Assembly: GCA_003427395.1 (NCBI GenBank)
Contig: BFEA01000129.1
Coordinates: 1,207,294 to 1,231,049, forward strand
Length of the DNA stretch: 23,756 bases
Direction: 5' to 3'
Origin: Chara braunii
Lineage: Eukaryota; Streptophyta; Charophyceae; Charales; Characeae
Below, piece after piece: positions 1 to 9,277 of this stretch. The notes beneath the pieces are model-generated. The model did not search any database, had not been told where the DNA came from, and saw only the letters and a list, made by a program, of their open reading frames with translations. The position numbers and the translations under genes were made by a program. The number at the start of each line of letters is the position of its first letter. Positions within the stretch are counted from its first letter, which is position 1.

Positions 1-21
1 GGGGGGGGGGGGGGGGGGGGG
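1..21. repeat. Poly-G run at contig start
   Basis: The contig opens with 21 consecutive G residues followed by a purine-rich stretch. Such a terminal homopolymer is a common place for an assembly to break or for a low-quality read end, so this edge may be technical rather than biological. Confidence 0.9.
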
Positions 22-689
22 AAGGAAAAAGGAGCGAGGGAGAGAGCGATGCGGGGGACAGAGAGGATAAAACTTTTGCATGTGTGGCGCCGTCAACAAA
101 AACAAAAGAAAAAGGCACCTAAACAGTTACAGCTCGCCTACGTCCTGAACCAATTCAAAATTGAAATCACCATATCCGCGCGCGAAAGAGCAACGCGAGA
201 AAAGAAGGTCCTACGCCTATTCGTATCCTCACAAAATTCCGAGAGTTTTCCCCAACGTGACCGAGAATATTCACACACAAAAAGGACACGTCGAAGTTCC
301 GCTTATCCCGGACGTCCCAACTGTCGGGCCCAATTCCCAGTGCGCTCGCTAAGGCGCACGTAAATTCCTATGTATTTCCCGAAGTGCAAAAAGAAAAAGC
401 AGAACCCGGAAATCGTAAAAGCTTCCAAAAGATGGGGGTCAAAAATGCGGCACCCGAAATCAAGAAAACGAAATGGGGTTTTTATGGGGTTGGTATGATA
501 CAAGGAAAAGAAAGGGTACGAAAGATAGCACGGGTTCGGGAAGTAGTTCGTCACAGACCGCTCCGGGCGTGCGCCCATTTCCCCAAATCTCCTTTTCGTC
601 AATTGATAGGCCGCTAATATCGTGGCGTTCCATTTTTTCTCCAATTTTGCACAGTAATTCGGAAAAAGATTGAGAATTTGTGGTAACCT
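22..689. other. Unassigned sequence, no gene recognised
   Basis: Several open frames cross this stretch on both strands, the longest on the minus strand at 303-749. None shows a domain, a protein-like composition or a convincing start, and they overlap one another. The sequence is A/G-rich without clear repeats until the MITE-like material begins near 690. Confidence 0.5.
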
Positions 690-850
690 CCAGAGGTCAC
701 CGCAAATTTTCTTCCCCCGCGGCTTCGCAGGCCGCTGACAAATGGTCACCCCTTTTGAGAATTTGGGCAGATTTTCACCATGTGTGACAGTCTGGGAACC
801 CTTTTTGGGGGGGGAAATGGGGATTTGGTACCTAGTGTGAGCGTGTCCTC
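690..850. mobile_element. Truncated MITE fragment next to a complete one
   Basis: The block around 716-737 (GCGGCTTCGCAGGCCGCTGA) nearly matches the interior of the complete MITE at 13,934-13,953. The fragment ends at 828-850 with CTAGTGTGAG followed by CGTGTCC and TCA, which resembles the right-hand terminus of the 12,708-12,827 element. No matching left end was found, so this looks like the right part of a related copy. The complete element begins only six bases further on. Confidence 0.5.
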
Positions 851-855
851 AGTGA

Positions 856-1332
856 GGGCATACTCACATGAGGACCAAAGGACCCTAAATCCCAAAATTT
901 GAGTCAGTTTTCGGGTCACACTGGAGAGGGTCGCTACCCAACTGCCTCAAGGGGTGACCCTTTTGTCAGCGGCCTGTGGAGCCAGCGGAGGACCCTTTTT
1001 GAGACCTCGTCTGGTCTCAAATTACCTTCCAAAATGTTCGCGAATTAAAGAGAATCGTAGACGAAGAAGATAGCCCGCCAAACAACTGAAAGTACGACTA
1101 GAAACATTTACGTTGTAGCGAAGGCCCACGCGTTATACTGGCATGAAAAAATAAAAAAGTCAAATTTCATCTTTTTGTTTGGTCCTCCTCCATATGACCA
1201 GGTGCAGTTGCCCTGACTGCAAAGTGTCAGGGTCACGTCTTCGTCCTTTCTGGACGAAGTCCGCCCGTGTGACCACACAGAGACCAAATGCCTCAAATTT
1301 TTGAGACTTTTGGTCCCCATATGAGTATGCCC
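856..1332. mobile_element. MITE, 477 bp, GGGC termini, TGA duplications
   Basis: The left end reads GGGCATACTCACATGAGGAC and the right end is its imperfect reverse complement, finishing GAGTATGCCC. The element is flanked by TGA at 853-855 and TGA at 1333-1335. Inside are hairpin-forming blocks, for example CCCTGAC/GTCAGGG at 1211-1232 and CTTCGTCC/GGACGAAG at 1239-1259. The same blocks occur in reverse orientation in the 13,600-14,062 element, so the two are copies of one family. No transposase is encoded. Three-base duplications and GGG-starting ends are typical of PIF/Harbinger (Tourist-like) MITEs; that assignment is inferred. Confidence 0.8.
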
Positions 1333-1378
1333 TGATAGGGTCATTCCTGGACAAACCTGACCGCTGTTCTGCGCTAAA

Positions 1379-1484
1379 TTCAGTTGGACTGAACCTAGCA
1401 GATGATGGTGGTCAGATTCGTCCAAGAAAAAAACAAAAACGAAACGCTATATTTAGTTCGACTGAGCCTAGCGGATGATGGTGG
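1379..1484. repeat. Direct repeat of about 33 bp, period 73
   Basis: A 33-base segment at 1379-1411 containing CTAGCAGATGATGGTGG recurs at 1452-1484 as CTAGCGGATGATGGTGG with about five differences overall. The pair follows directly after the MITE at 856-1332. It looks like a local tandem duplication. Confidence 0.6.
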
Positions 1485-2021
1485 TAGTTGTAGAAGACAA
1501 CGACAACAATACTAGCTGAATTCAAATGGTGATGACGACAACAACAACAGAACTGAAAGATGGCAAAGGAAGGAAATGAAGAAGATAAAAGACAGTCCGA
1601 CAAGACAACGGTAGGTGGGCAAAAAAACTCCCGAACGCGACTTACTCGTGTAAAAGTTCTTAAAAATGACGAGCGTAATCACTAACTATGGCATGATCCG
1701 ACCGGTTTCGGCTGACGCCACCCAGCCTCTTCAGGGATCATCGGTTGTTGGTGTAATATTGACACAGCTACCCATTTATATCTTGCAAAAGGAGGGCATC
1801 ATGACAAAACCCGTAAACCGGTAAGTAACCCGGACAAAGCGTCAAACACACGACGTCTTACTAAACAATGACCATCGAGAGGGGACTAGATTCATCCTCC
1901 AAATAGTACCGACTAAACAAAAACGGAAAATTGCCGACCCACATTTTGACCTCCACAACTACAAACACATTAACCCACTGGTTCTGAAAAAAAAGGGGTT
2001 GGGCCAGATATCTAAAAAGAT
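1485..2021. other. Unassigned sequence
   Basis: This stretch begins with a short GAC/AAC-rich low-complexity run (1485-1560). After that I see no conserved reading frame, no paired repeats and no RNA gene. Short minus-strand frames at 1412-1603 and 1861-2046 have low-complexity or anonymous translations. Confidence 0.5.
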
Positions 2022-2090
2022 TACCAGGTCCTAGGTTCGAATCCAAAACGATTCACTCCCAAGCATAGTCCTACCAGGTCCTAGGTTCAA
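2022..2090. repeat. Direct repeat carrying a tRNA B-box-like motif
   Basis: TACCAGGTCCTAGGTTCGA at 2022-2040 recurs as TACCAGGTCCTAGGTTCAA at 2072-2090. The first copy continues into GGTTCGAATCC, which matches the RNA polymerase III B box of tRNA genes. No A box or cloverleaf is visible upstream, so this is at most a remnant of a tRNA-derived SINE. Confidence 0.5.
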
Positions 2091-2134
2091 AACCCTCAGT
2101 CGAAAAAACAGGTTCACTCTCAAACACTCTCAAA

Positions 2135-2266
2135 CCCTATCACCGGGCTCAGGTTCCCCCACGACATCCACTTGACAACACCCACAACATTCACTTACAG
2201 ACACAATCGTAATGTAAGGAACCCTATCAGCGGGCTCATATTCCCCCACGACATCCACTTGACAAC
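2135..2266. repeat. Two 45-bp direct repeats, period 87
   Basis: Segments 2135-2179 and 2222-2266 share CCCTATCA, CGGGCTCA and CCCCCACGACATCCACTTGA, differing at about three positions over 45 bases. Function is unknown; with the neighbouring repeat at 2022-2090 they form a small repeat cluster just downstream of the reverse transcriptase relic. Confidence 0.7.
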
Positions 2267-2292
2267 CTTCCCCAATTAGTTAGGAAGGGTTT

Positions 2293-3300
2293 CTAATGAT
2301 CCCAAATTCCTGCGAATTTCCCAGAAAAATTAATCAATGCATGGTCGAAAAAACAATCAGGATACCCGCGACGACAGAGATTCACCCTCAAAGTAAACAA
2401 AAATGGAAGTTCCAAGCCAAAAAGAGAAGTAAAGGCCTTAACTCGATGAAGAAAAGAGCCAATTACCGCCATCTTTGTTTGCTTCATGCAGGATGACCTA
2501 TAATCTTGAATGTTTTGGAAGATTGGCTTCTTCGTAGCCCATAACCTTTGATTGTTGTGCAGAGGTACGCATCTTGCCCCCGCACGACCTTCAAACACAC
2601 TCATCACATAACCCAAAAAATCTGATGTTTCTCTTATATGTGTCTGCTCCAGTGACAATCTATCATTGCAACAGTTAGAAAACGATTCAATAGTCTTTAA
2701 AGCCTGTTGATACGAATCACGATCGTTCTTATCATAGATCGCAAAAATTATAACATCGTCCATCAAACGAAAACCATGGAAGGACGAACGAATAGAGGGA
2801 GAAAGAGAATATATAAAACAAAATTCGTTGAAAGCACACAAGAGACAAACTAATGCCGAGCTGGAAGATTTTCCCATTGGAATTTCTATCTTTAGCTGTA
2901 AAACAATGTCACTAGCTACAACAAAAGTATTATCCAATTCAAACTTAACAAAACGAGATACCTGTTGAAAGGTAATACATGTCTAACCCTCCTCTTTCTT
3001 GCCCTTGACAAACTTCCCCCTCTTCCCTCTTTTTTGTACCCTTAACGCCTAAAACCCTTCGCAAGTCCAATGATCAATAACCCATGTCAGTGCCTGCAAA
3101 ATCGAATGATGGGGTAAATTCGAAAACATTTCTTTAACATCAAACGATGCTCCCACCATGGATTATTTCTTCTTGATCCCCTCATCCATGTGTCGTAAGG
3201 CTTGTAACATGTCCTGCGTAGAGCGTACATTGAAGTTAGAACCTTGCATCATTTTTTCCAACAAAAAAATGACAATCCTTAAAATAATCCATCCACCTGC
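2293..3300 (-). pseudogene. Reverse transcriptase pseudogene (palm domain)
   Basis: One minus-strand frame carries the ordered core motifs of a reverse transcriptase. FDVKEMFSNLPH (about 3110-3145) is motif A with its aspartate. IPMGKSSSSALVCLLCAFNE (about 2825-2885) is motif B. RLMDDVIIF (about 2740-2768) is motif C with the catalytic Asp pair. A later FLGY matches the downstream region. The frame is unbroken in phase for about 1 kb but has in-frame stops: TAA at 3163-3165, TAG at 3049-3051 and TAG at 2983-2985. A Lys/Arg-rich insertion separates motifs A and B. The xMDD motif and the FDxKxMF signature do not look like Ty1/copia or Ty3/gypsy. I cannot place it surely among LINE, Penelope-like or another group. 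It is non-functional as written. Confidence 0.8.
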
Positions 3301-3711
3301 TGTCAGAACCTCACAAAAGGAAAGATAGATCGGACGCCACTACTTCACATCCTTATGATTCAGCAAGAAATAAGTCTGACAGAGTTCTCCAGTGTTTTTT
3401 CATTTAGCCACCTTTTCCAACCCCAACTCTACGTAGCCTTCCTTACATTTAGTGAAAACTCATGTTTTTGCTTCCTGACACTTAATAAAGGAAGGGTTCT
3501 CCAAGAACAGTCGGTTCATCCATTGTTGATAAATCAAAGGGCAACACACAAAACTGTCGCCCATGTTATGGTCCAAAGTGACGCACGTCATCCCTTGCAG
3601 CCTTTTCCATTGCGCAACAACCACACTCACCACAAAAGACTACTAACAAAAATGCAGAGAAATAATTGAAGCACACCGAAAACTCACACTTGCAAATGCA
3701 CCTGCCGGGGG
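3301..3711. other. Unassigned stretch within the reverse transcriptase relic
   Basis: No clear continuation of the reverse transcriptase frame can be followed here. A plus-strand open frame at 3355-3669 has an anonymous translation and is probably chance. The segment likely represents decayed or deleted sequence between the palm domain and its upstream region. Confidence 0.4.
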
Positions 3712-4649
3712 TCAGGGTGCAAACGACACAGATGAAAATTTATCAAAGGAATCGAGAAGCTCAAGACGAAGATTGGAAAAGGAATGGTGATCCGGACGGA
3801 GAACATTCTTAGAATTCGACATAACATCCGGAAAGAGGTTACTGTCATTGAAGCGGAATGACACATATCCCTCTGGACATGGAAAGGAAGCTTCCATCGC
3901 TTCACATCCACAAACGACAGACGATTCCTGAGCACAACGACGATAATTGTAGATAATGTCACCAACAATTTTATTTTTGCAGCATACGACACACATATGG
4001 CGTATCAACAGTTGTTCCACGCACTAGAGATCCTTAAACGACGTACCACACTCGCACAAAACTTCCAGACTGCCGCATTCGACAACGAATTATCAAACAC
4101 AAATACGAATAATCTTCCCCCTTTCTTGCAAGCGAACATGAAATCGTACGTTGGCTACACGTGAAATAATGCACCTCAGTCTAGCTTGCGTGCGTTTCTC
4201 TAAGAAGCATCAAATAGTCGAGTACTGGTCAAACTCTCAAAAGTACAATTCCCGTCATAGATAAGGTTGACTAAGGATCCTCGATAGTGAAACCTTCAAC
4301 ACCACAAGTTTGCTTTAAGTTATAAACATACAAATCGTATGGAATATAAGAACCATTTTATTTCTGCCATCCATATGAGTGACATAATTGATTACTAGTA
4401 CCAAAACCACATGAGACAGTAGAAACATCAAAACACTTCAAACTCTTCACAATTTTCCGTGATGTCAACCAACAAGTCTCCTCCTCGATATACAACCACA
4501 CAATCAAGTTGTCCGATATCAAAACAATATTTCAAAATCTTATCCAAAGTAGTCGAAACCACCTTAATACTGGAATGAAAGACAATCAGGGACCTATCTC
4601 CCCGTACCACTGATTCACAATTACCAAGTTTCTGTTTCTTATCCTGCAA
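3712..4649 (-). pseudogene. Probable upstream remnants of the reverse transcriptase gene
   Basis: Two minus-strand fragments lie upstream of the palm domain. The one at 3712-4020 contains a Cys-rich segment (CVVCCKNK, then CGCEAMEASFPCPEG) followed by VSFRFND and SNSKNVLRPDHH. The one at 4428-4649 has VVVYRGGDLLVDITENCEEF. Their orientation and place fit the N-terminal part of the same retroelement protein, and Cys-rich stretches are common upstream of retroelement polymerases. The link is positional inference; I cannot name a domain. Both fragments are bounded by stops and the sequence between them is not readable as protein. Confidence 0.35.
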
Positions 4650-4909
4650 CCGCTCACGAAGACCTTTTCTCTACTTCCTAGATTTCCTAGATCTATCTAA
4701 TGGGTTCAAGGATGAAGAAAGATGACGAATAAACAAAATTTTCACAGCTGCCCAAATCGTCAACAATATTAGTGCAAACAGGCACAACAACATAATCACA
4801 CACACCACATTGTTTCATCCATTGATAAAGTCTCTCGTTACGACGCCCATCCTCAATTAGAGTCGAATTGCTAGTTCGATAAACATGCTCATATCACAAG
4901 TAATGCACC
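4650..4909. other. Unassigned sequence
   Basis: No reading frame or repeat structure stands out. It lies between two minus-strand fragments that may belong to one decayed retroelement, so it is probably part of that relic. Confidence 0.4.
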
Positions 4910-5260
4910 CTACGTACATGTGTCGATGCCACAACGAGAGCAAAACGTAAGCCAACGGACTGTCAAAGTTAAAACGAGAAGTGAACAATCTAACCAGAAA
5001 ATCAACCAACTTACATCCCCACGGGCCCACAATATATGTTGTAACAAAAGATAGATCATCACCAACTTGAAGAAAATATTCAATGATTTACTACAAAGGA
5101 GACAAGGGGAGGACTGTCGCAATTCAACACACCAATTCGGCAAGCGCCAAGGTAAGCCTCGTTCGGGACAAAACTCAAGAGAAAAGTTCACGTCCTCCGG
5201 CGTTCGCGAGATCAGCACTCCTGGTATTTGAGTCATCAGGTACGTTCTCCACCCCAACAT
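4910..5260 (-). pseudogene. Decayed minus-strand fragment, possibly retroelement 5' region
   Basis: An open frame of 116 codons includes a Leu-rich hydrophobic middle (KLVMIYLLLQHIL) and ends in RWLTFCSRCGIDTCT. I recognise no domain. It shares orientation with the reverse transcriptase relic and may be its farthest upstream piece. Chance openness cannot be excluded. Confidence 0.25.
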
Positions 5261-5581
5261 CCGACAGTGGATGATTGGATGTCAGTTTGACCGTCTTTCT
5301 CACTATGTCTTCTTTGGTACCATATCCAGAGTTGATCACTCACAGGTATCGTACAAGATTCCAGAACGAGAAGATTACCAGAACCATCTAGTAGCCTCGG
5401 GGCTCTATCAATGTCCCAAGGAGACGTAGAGTCTTCCGAGTCAACGGAGCGGGGCAGGTTTAAGTTCCCGTTTAACCACGCAAGGTAACCACTGGCATGG
5501 AATAGCGTTTTCGCCAATATCGAGGAAGCGGGAGGATACGATAAGTGAGGGAAGACCATCCCGACCGATCGGGAAATCAAG

Positions 5582-6498
5582 ATGGAGGTGNANGACGCCT
5601 CAGTCGAANCAAGGGCTGAGGGAGAGCCACAGCCACATGGCGGAGATGTGGGCATGGTGGGAGAGGAAGATGAGGTATTTCAGCAAGGAGCTACAATGCC
5701 ACATGGGGAAGGGGAGGAAGAAGCCGCTCCCCACCTCCNCCCCACACTAATTATTGGCCAGAGAAAGAAAGAGTCCNGGATATGCTGGCGANATGTTATG
5801 ATATGGGAATCGTACCGTCTGGCTGGGACNTTGGAGATTGTAATCTTCCAGGAAGGCTAAAAANACCTGCCAAAGAAGCTAAAGGAAGAAGTGATTAGAA
5901 CCTTCGAGGACATTTTGTTAGGGGAAGGGAGGTTCGAGGAAGCAATCACGGGAGGATGCGTCTGCATCGAGTCGAGCAACGTGTTCTCCTATGTGGCCAA
6001 TGATAAAGCTGTCACGGATTNAATGNTGGAGGAAAAAGAAACGAGAGTGGCACTAANAGGAAGATGGCACTCTATCGCCTTCAAACCTTGGATGACAAAT
6101 ACTTCTGGATCAGAGTGATTGACGTCCCGTTGGATGCCCATTGCTACTTGAAGGCGGCAGCCGAGTGTGCGATCTGGCGGAAGGTATATATGTCGGAAGT
6201 GGATGCACGTACTCTAGGGCTAATTAATGTATGACTGGACATAGCCATCGAAGCACTGCCAAAACTGAAAGACTCTTTTGCCTTCATGAGTTTCCAAGGT
6301 CAGGTCATCGAGGTTCAAGTCGCNCACTCAAGGACGTCATGGTGCAGTGAGTGCCGACGTTTTTTTCATCTAGCGGATCAATGCCCGAGACGTCAACGCA
6401 GAAGATCTCCAAGTCTCACCTCCAGCGACCGGGGCAGTCAGGCCTCGTCCACAAGTAGCTCGGGCNATCCTAGCTCACGTCACCCCAGCGACCCTTGA
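5582..6498 (+). pseudogene. LINE-type ORF1 pseudogene with CCHC zinc knuckle
   Basis: Three plus-strand pieces join into one decayed protein. The first (5582-5860) is acidic and ends at a stop; the same frame resumes with VIRTFEDILLGEGRFEEAI and continues to SIAFKPW near 6090. A frameshift there leads to KYFWIRVIDVPLDAHCYLKA, then an in-frame TGA at 6232-6234. The last piece reads LDIAIEALPKLKDSFAFMSF and reaches a zinc knuckle, WCSECRRFFHLADQC (6340-6384), with exact C-X2-C-X4-H-X4-C spacing. An Arg/Ser-rich tail follows. This layout (a DUF4283-like RNA-binding region, then a knuckle) is that of plant-type L1 LINE ORF1 proteins, which bind element RNA. Several N bases fall within it. No endonuclease or ORF2 was found downstream. 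Confidence 0.7.
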
Positions 6499-7259
6499 AT
6501 GACAACCTCCTCAAAGACCCCAACNCATCAAGGAACTNGCCACCAAAAGGCACATCGTCAAGGCCTTNGTCATCGGCCAGAAGATCCAAGATGCCGGTGT
6601 ACTCAGGTGTCTTAGGCCCACTAAGCACGGTCGAGGCAGGCGGAGCTACCGCACCATCACTGACATACAGCGCAAGCGCTGGCTCGCAGCCCGTAATGTG
6701 ACCGCGAGTCCGGCACGGCCCGGCAGCAGCGAAGTGCAGAGGAGCGAAGCCTGAGGGNAGCCGACCAGCGTAGCCCTGTGCAAGGGGACCAAAAANGGGT
6801 CTCGCAAATGATATGTCTCCAAGGCCCACCATTGGGCGTGGGTGAACAAGCATTTTTGCCAGCGCGGCATGAGCACAATTTTGTGGTCGGGAACTGACAG
6901 GCTGTGGGCGTGGGCAGGTCTAGAATTTCGCACAGGGGAAAAGTTGGGCAGTATGGAAAGTCGAAGTAGGACCGGGTATATATGCAAGTTGGTGCTGGGA
7001 CCGGGTAAAGTTGCAGCAGCTCTTTGAGGAATGTATCTGGCCACCATGGGTGGAAGAGTTCGCTTTTTTTTTTGTTTTGCTTTTCTTCTCGTTCGTTGTA
7101 CTGCCCTTCCAGCCAGGCAGGGCGTATTTAACGGGTGGCACGTCTCGACGCTGTAGCACCCTGTACCCGCCCTCAATCACAGAATAAGGGAGCTTTTTTT
7201 TTTTTGGGGGGGGGAGGGTTTGTTTTTTTTTGGGTTGTTCGTCCATAAACGCCCTCCCT
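6499..7259. other. Region downstream of LINE ORF1, no gene recognised
   Basis: Open frames on both strands overlap without a recognisable domain, and ambiguous bases interrupt the first 300 bases. The region has T runs near 7063-7072 and 7195-7205, a G run at 7206-7214, and another T run at 7222-7230. Neither a LINE ORF2 nor an apurinic endonuclease motif is visible. Confidence 0.5.
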
Positions 7260-7288
7260 CAGGGCACAGTCACTCAGGGCACAGTCAC
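7260..7288. repeat. Two 15-bp tandem units (CAGGGCACAGTCACT)
   Basis: CAGGGCACAGTCACT at 7260-7274 is followed at once by CAGGGCACAGTCAC at 7275-7288. The duplication sits immediately left of the MITE at 7297-7716. Confidence 0.7.
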
Positions 7289-7296
7289 ACGAATAC

Positions 7297-7716
7297 GGGT
7301 CTGATCCCACCACTACACTACGACTGTAGTCGCCAAAAAGCACTACAAAGATGTCAGCGGCCGTGGCGGGACGAAAAAAGAAAAATTGGATCCCACCAGG
7401 GCGACTTCTTCGGTGCTTTTCCTGAACCCGCGGCGGTTCTTTGTGGGCTGTTGCAGAGGGCAGCCAATCTGCTAACGGACGAAAGAGAAAAAAAAATAAA
7501 AATAAAATTTGCTCCCTCTTTTTCGCTGCAGAGATGCCCTCACGGTCTACACAAAAGTTGTAGCAGCTACGCTTGCACCCTTCGCGGACGTGCTGCCACG
7601 ACACACACAAACGAAAGTAGGGCAAAATATTTCGGCGGCCGCGAGGACGTCGGAAAGTGGTGGGATCCGAAAACTACAGTGTAACTGGGCTGTAGTGTAG
7701 TGGTGGGATCAGGCCC
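7297..7716. mobile_element. Inverted-repeat element, 420 bp, TAC duplications
   Basis: The left end carries CTGATCCCACCACTACACTA (7301-7320) and the right end carries its exact reverse complement, TAGTGTAGTGGTGGGATCAG (7693-7712). The termini are GGGTCTG on the left and CAGGCCC on the right. TAC flanks both sides (7294-7296 and 7717-7719), consistent with a 3-bp target duplication. The inner end sequence differs from the GGGCATACTCACAC family elsewhere in the window, so this is a second MITE family. It encodes no recognisable protein; an A/G-rich block lies inside. Confidence 0.75.
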
Positions 7717-7798
7717 TACCTCATAGAATGTATCTGGTGGTTATAGAGTACTTCCGAGTTGTTTTTTTTTTTTTTTTCTCTTTGTTCCTTCTCCTATG
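7717..7798. other. T-rich spacer before SINE
   Basis: Short spacer with a T run at about 7761-7777. Nothing else is recognised. Confidence 0.5.
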
Positions 7799-8180
7799 AA
7801 ACTGACCTGGCTAAGGCACCCAAGTGGCATTCAGGAGGTCTTGGGTTCAATCCCCATTGGCCTCATGTACCTTCCTGGGCAAGCTTGGCGCCCGCCACCT
7901 AGAGATATGCCGTAGGTCCCCCGAGTGGCATTGAGTAGAGAAGAGACTGCTGATGTTCATAGGGGGAGAGGACCGGAGGGGAGGCACAGTGACTGGCCCA
8001 TTGAAGAAGCTCGGTCCTGATGCTACGGGCTGACCCCTGGTCGGTATCGCCCACCTGCCGTCGCAGGTATCGCACCTGCTGGTGGGTGCAGCTCCCCCAT
8101 GTTCCCTCATTGGAGGCTTGTGCACGGATGTGGCTGCTACGGGGTTCCCCGTAATAATACTATAATGACAATAAAAAAGG
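7799..8180 (+). mobile_element. tRNA-derived SINE
   Basis: The head resembles a tRNA promoter. TGGCTAAGGCACC at 7808-7820 fits an A box, and GGTTCAATCCC at 7844-7854 fits a B box at suitable spacing. A body of about 270 bases without a reading frame follows, and the element ends near 8180 in an A-rich tail (AATAATACTATAATGACAAT and AAAAAA). RNA polymerase III transcription from the internal promoter and LINE-dependent reverse transcription are known for this class. I did not find clear flanking duplications, so the ends are approximate. Confidence 0.6.
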
Positions 8181-8700
8181 CCTGAAAGGCCGTCCTGTCC
8201 AGATTCGATAGTGATCGCTCTTAGGCAAGAGGGTCGCTCGATTTGGTCGTCGACGAGTCAAGTCCGGCGGTTTTTTTTTTTTTTTTTCCCTCTCTCTTTT
8301 TCGGTTGACGAACGATTTAAAGCTGGGTTGAGGTTGTGAGGCGACCGGTCTTAGCCAAGGACCGGACGGAATCGAACTTGGGTCTTGGTTTTTTTTTTTT
8401 TTTTTTTTTTTTTTTCAACAGCAACTGAGAATCTTATTACCAATCAAACCATGTAGGAGGCTGGGGACCTCACAATTCAACCCAGAGTTATCCCGGCAGC
8501 ATCAGCCAGTTTAGCTTAACGGAAATAATCTAAACAGCTAAGTCAAATACTCTTTCTGTACCATTCCCAAAACTTAACTTCCACTCTGACATAACCTTAT
8601 AAAAACACAGTTCTAAGGAATTGGGATTACCAGCTCATCATCCTTAACCAATGTAGTCCTAACTATCCATCCAACAATGTTCCTACATACTAGTAGACTA
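8181..8700. other. Spacer with two long T runs and a short inverted repeat
   Basis: Long T runs lie near 8271-8287 and 8390-8415. TGGGTTGAGGTTGTGAGG at about 8323-8340 is nearly the reverse complement of CCTCACAATTCAACCCA at about 8466-8482, and the second T run lies between them. This may be a degraded inverted-repeat element or two opposed A-tailed insertions. No gene is visible. Confidence 0.45.
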
Positions 8701-8873
8701 CCCGGGGCAGTTTTTTAGCTTTTTCAAGTCCAGTCCAGGGTCGTAGAACGAAGCCCCTACCTACTGAATCCCACTCCCACTTTTGTGCATTTGCCTGGAG
8801 CCCCTCTCCAGGATATGCGGTAAACAGACTACCGGTAGGCCAATCGCCATCCATGGCCCAGTGGGCGTAGTCC

Positions 8874-8972
8874 CACTGTGCCGTCGCGAAGTGCCAGGTT
8901 GATCCCACCGTCCCACCGCTCAATACGCGATTATTTACACTGTGCAGTGCTAAGTACCAGGTTGGTCCCACG
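8874..8972. repeat. Two 35-bp direct repeats, period 64
   Basis: CACTGTGC, AAGTGCCAGG and TTGATCCCAC at 8874-8908 recur as CACTGTGC, AAGTACCAGG and TTGGTCCCAC at 8938-8972. The copies differ mainly in the seven bases after CACTGTGC. Confidence 0.6.
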
Positions 8973-9144
8973 TCTCCCTCACCAAGTTTGTTCCACGGCC
9001 TGCCGCTGTGGGCCTGTGTCTGCAACTCGTCCGGTCGCCTAAGGTGCACAAGCCCCCCCAAGTCCCGGGCCTCAAGCTGTCTCTACCCTCAAGCCGGCCC
9101 GAGCCCTGGGCATCAGTATCATCATGGTGCCACCTAGCTGCGGG

Positions 9145-9277
9145 GCCAAGGACCCACTGGAAGTCCCAGTGTGCAGCCAAAGGGGACCGGTAGTCCCAGG
9201 GATCTGATGGCCAAGGACCTACCTGGAGTCCCGGGGACCTTTTGCCAAGGACCTACCGGCAGTCCCAAGGGCCTGGT
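9145..9277. repeat. Four tandem units of 31-34 bp
   Basis: Units starting at 9145, 9176, 9210 and 9244 each begin GCCAA(G/A)G and contain an AGTCCC core (GGAAGTCCC, GGTAGTCCC, GGAGTCCC, GGCAGTCCC). The array decays into GGTCCTAGGCCCGGACC on the right. Open frames across it on both strands are a by-product of the repeat. Confidence 0.7.

Noticed and set aside
303-749. Minus-strand frame of 148 codons
   Set aside because: No domain, no homologous pattern, and it overlaps MITE-like sequence at its upstream end; openness is consistent with chance.
2293-3300. Variant genetic code or stop-codon readthrough explaining in-frame stops
   Set aside because: TAA and TAG in the reverse transcriptase, and TAG and TGA in the large element, are all used as internal stops and accompany frameshifts, so ordinary decay is simpler.
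6646-7176. Minus-strand frame of 176 codons after the LINE ORF1
   Set aside because: It contains ambiguous bases and no domain, and shares the interval with equally long anonymous frames on both strands.
8320-8400. tRNA gene on the minus strand (AAGTTCGATTCC resembles a B box)
   Set aside because: The A-box-like TTGGCTAAGACC lies on the wrong side of the B box, and no cloverleaf can be formed.
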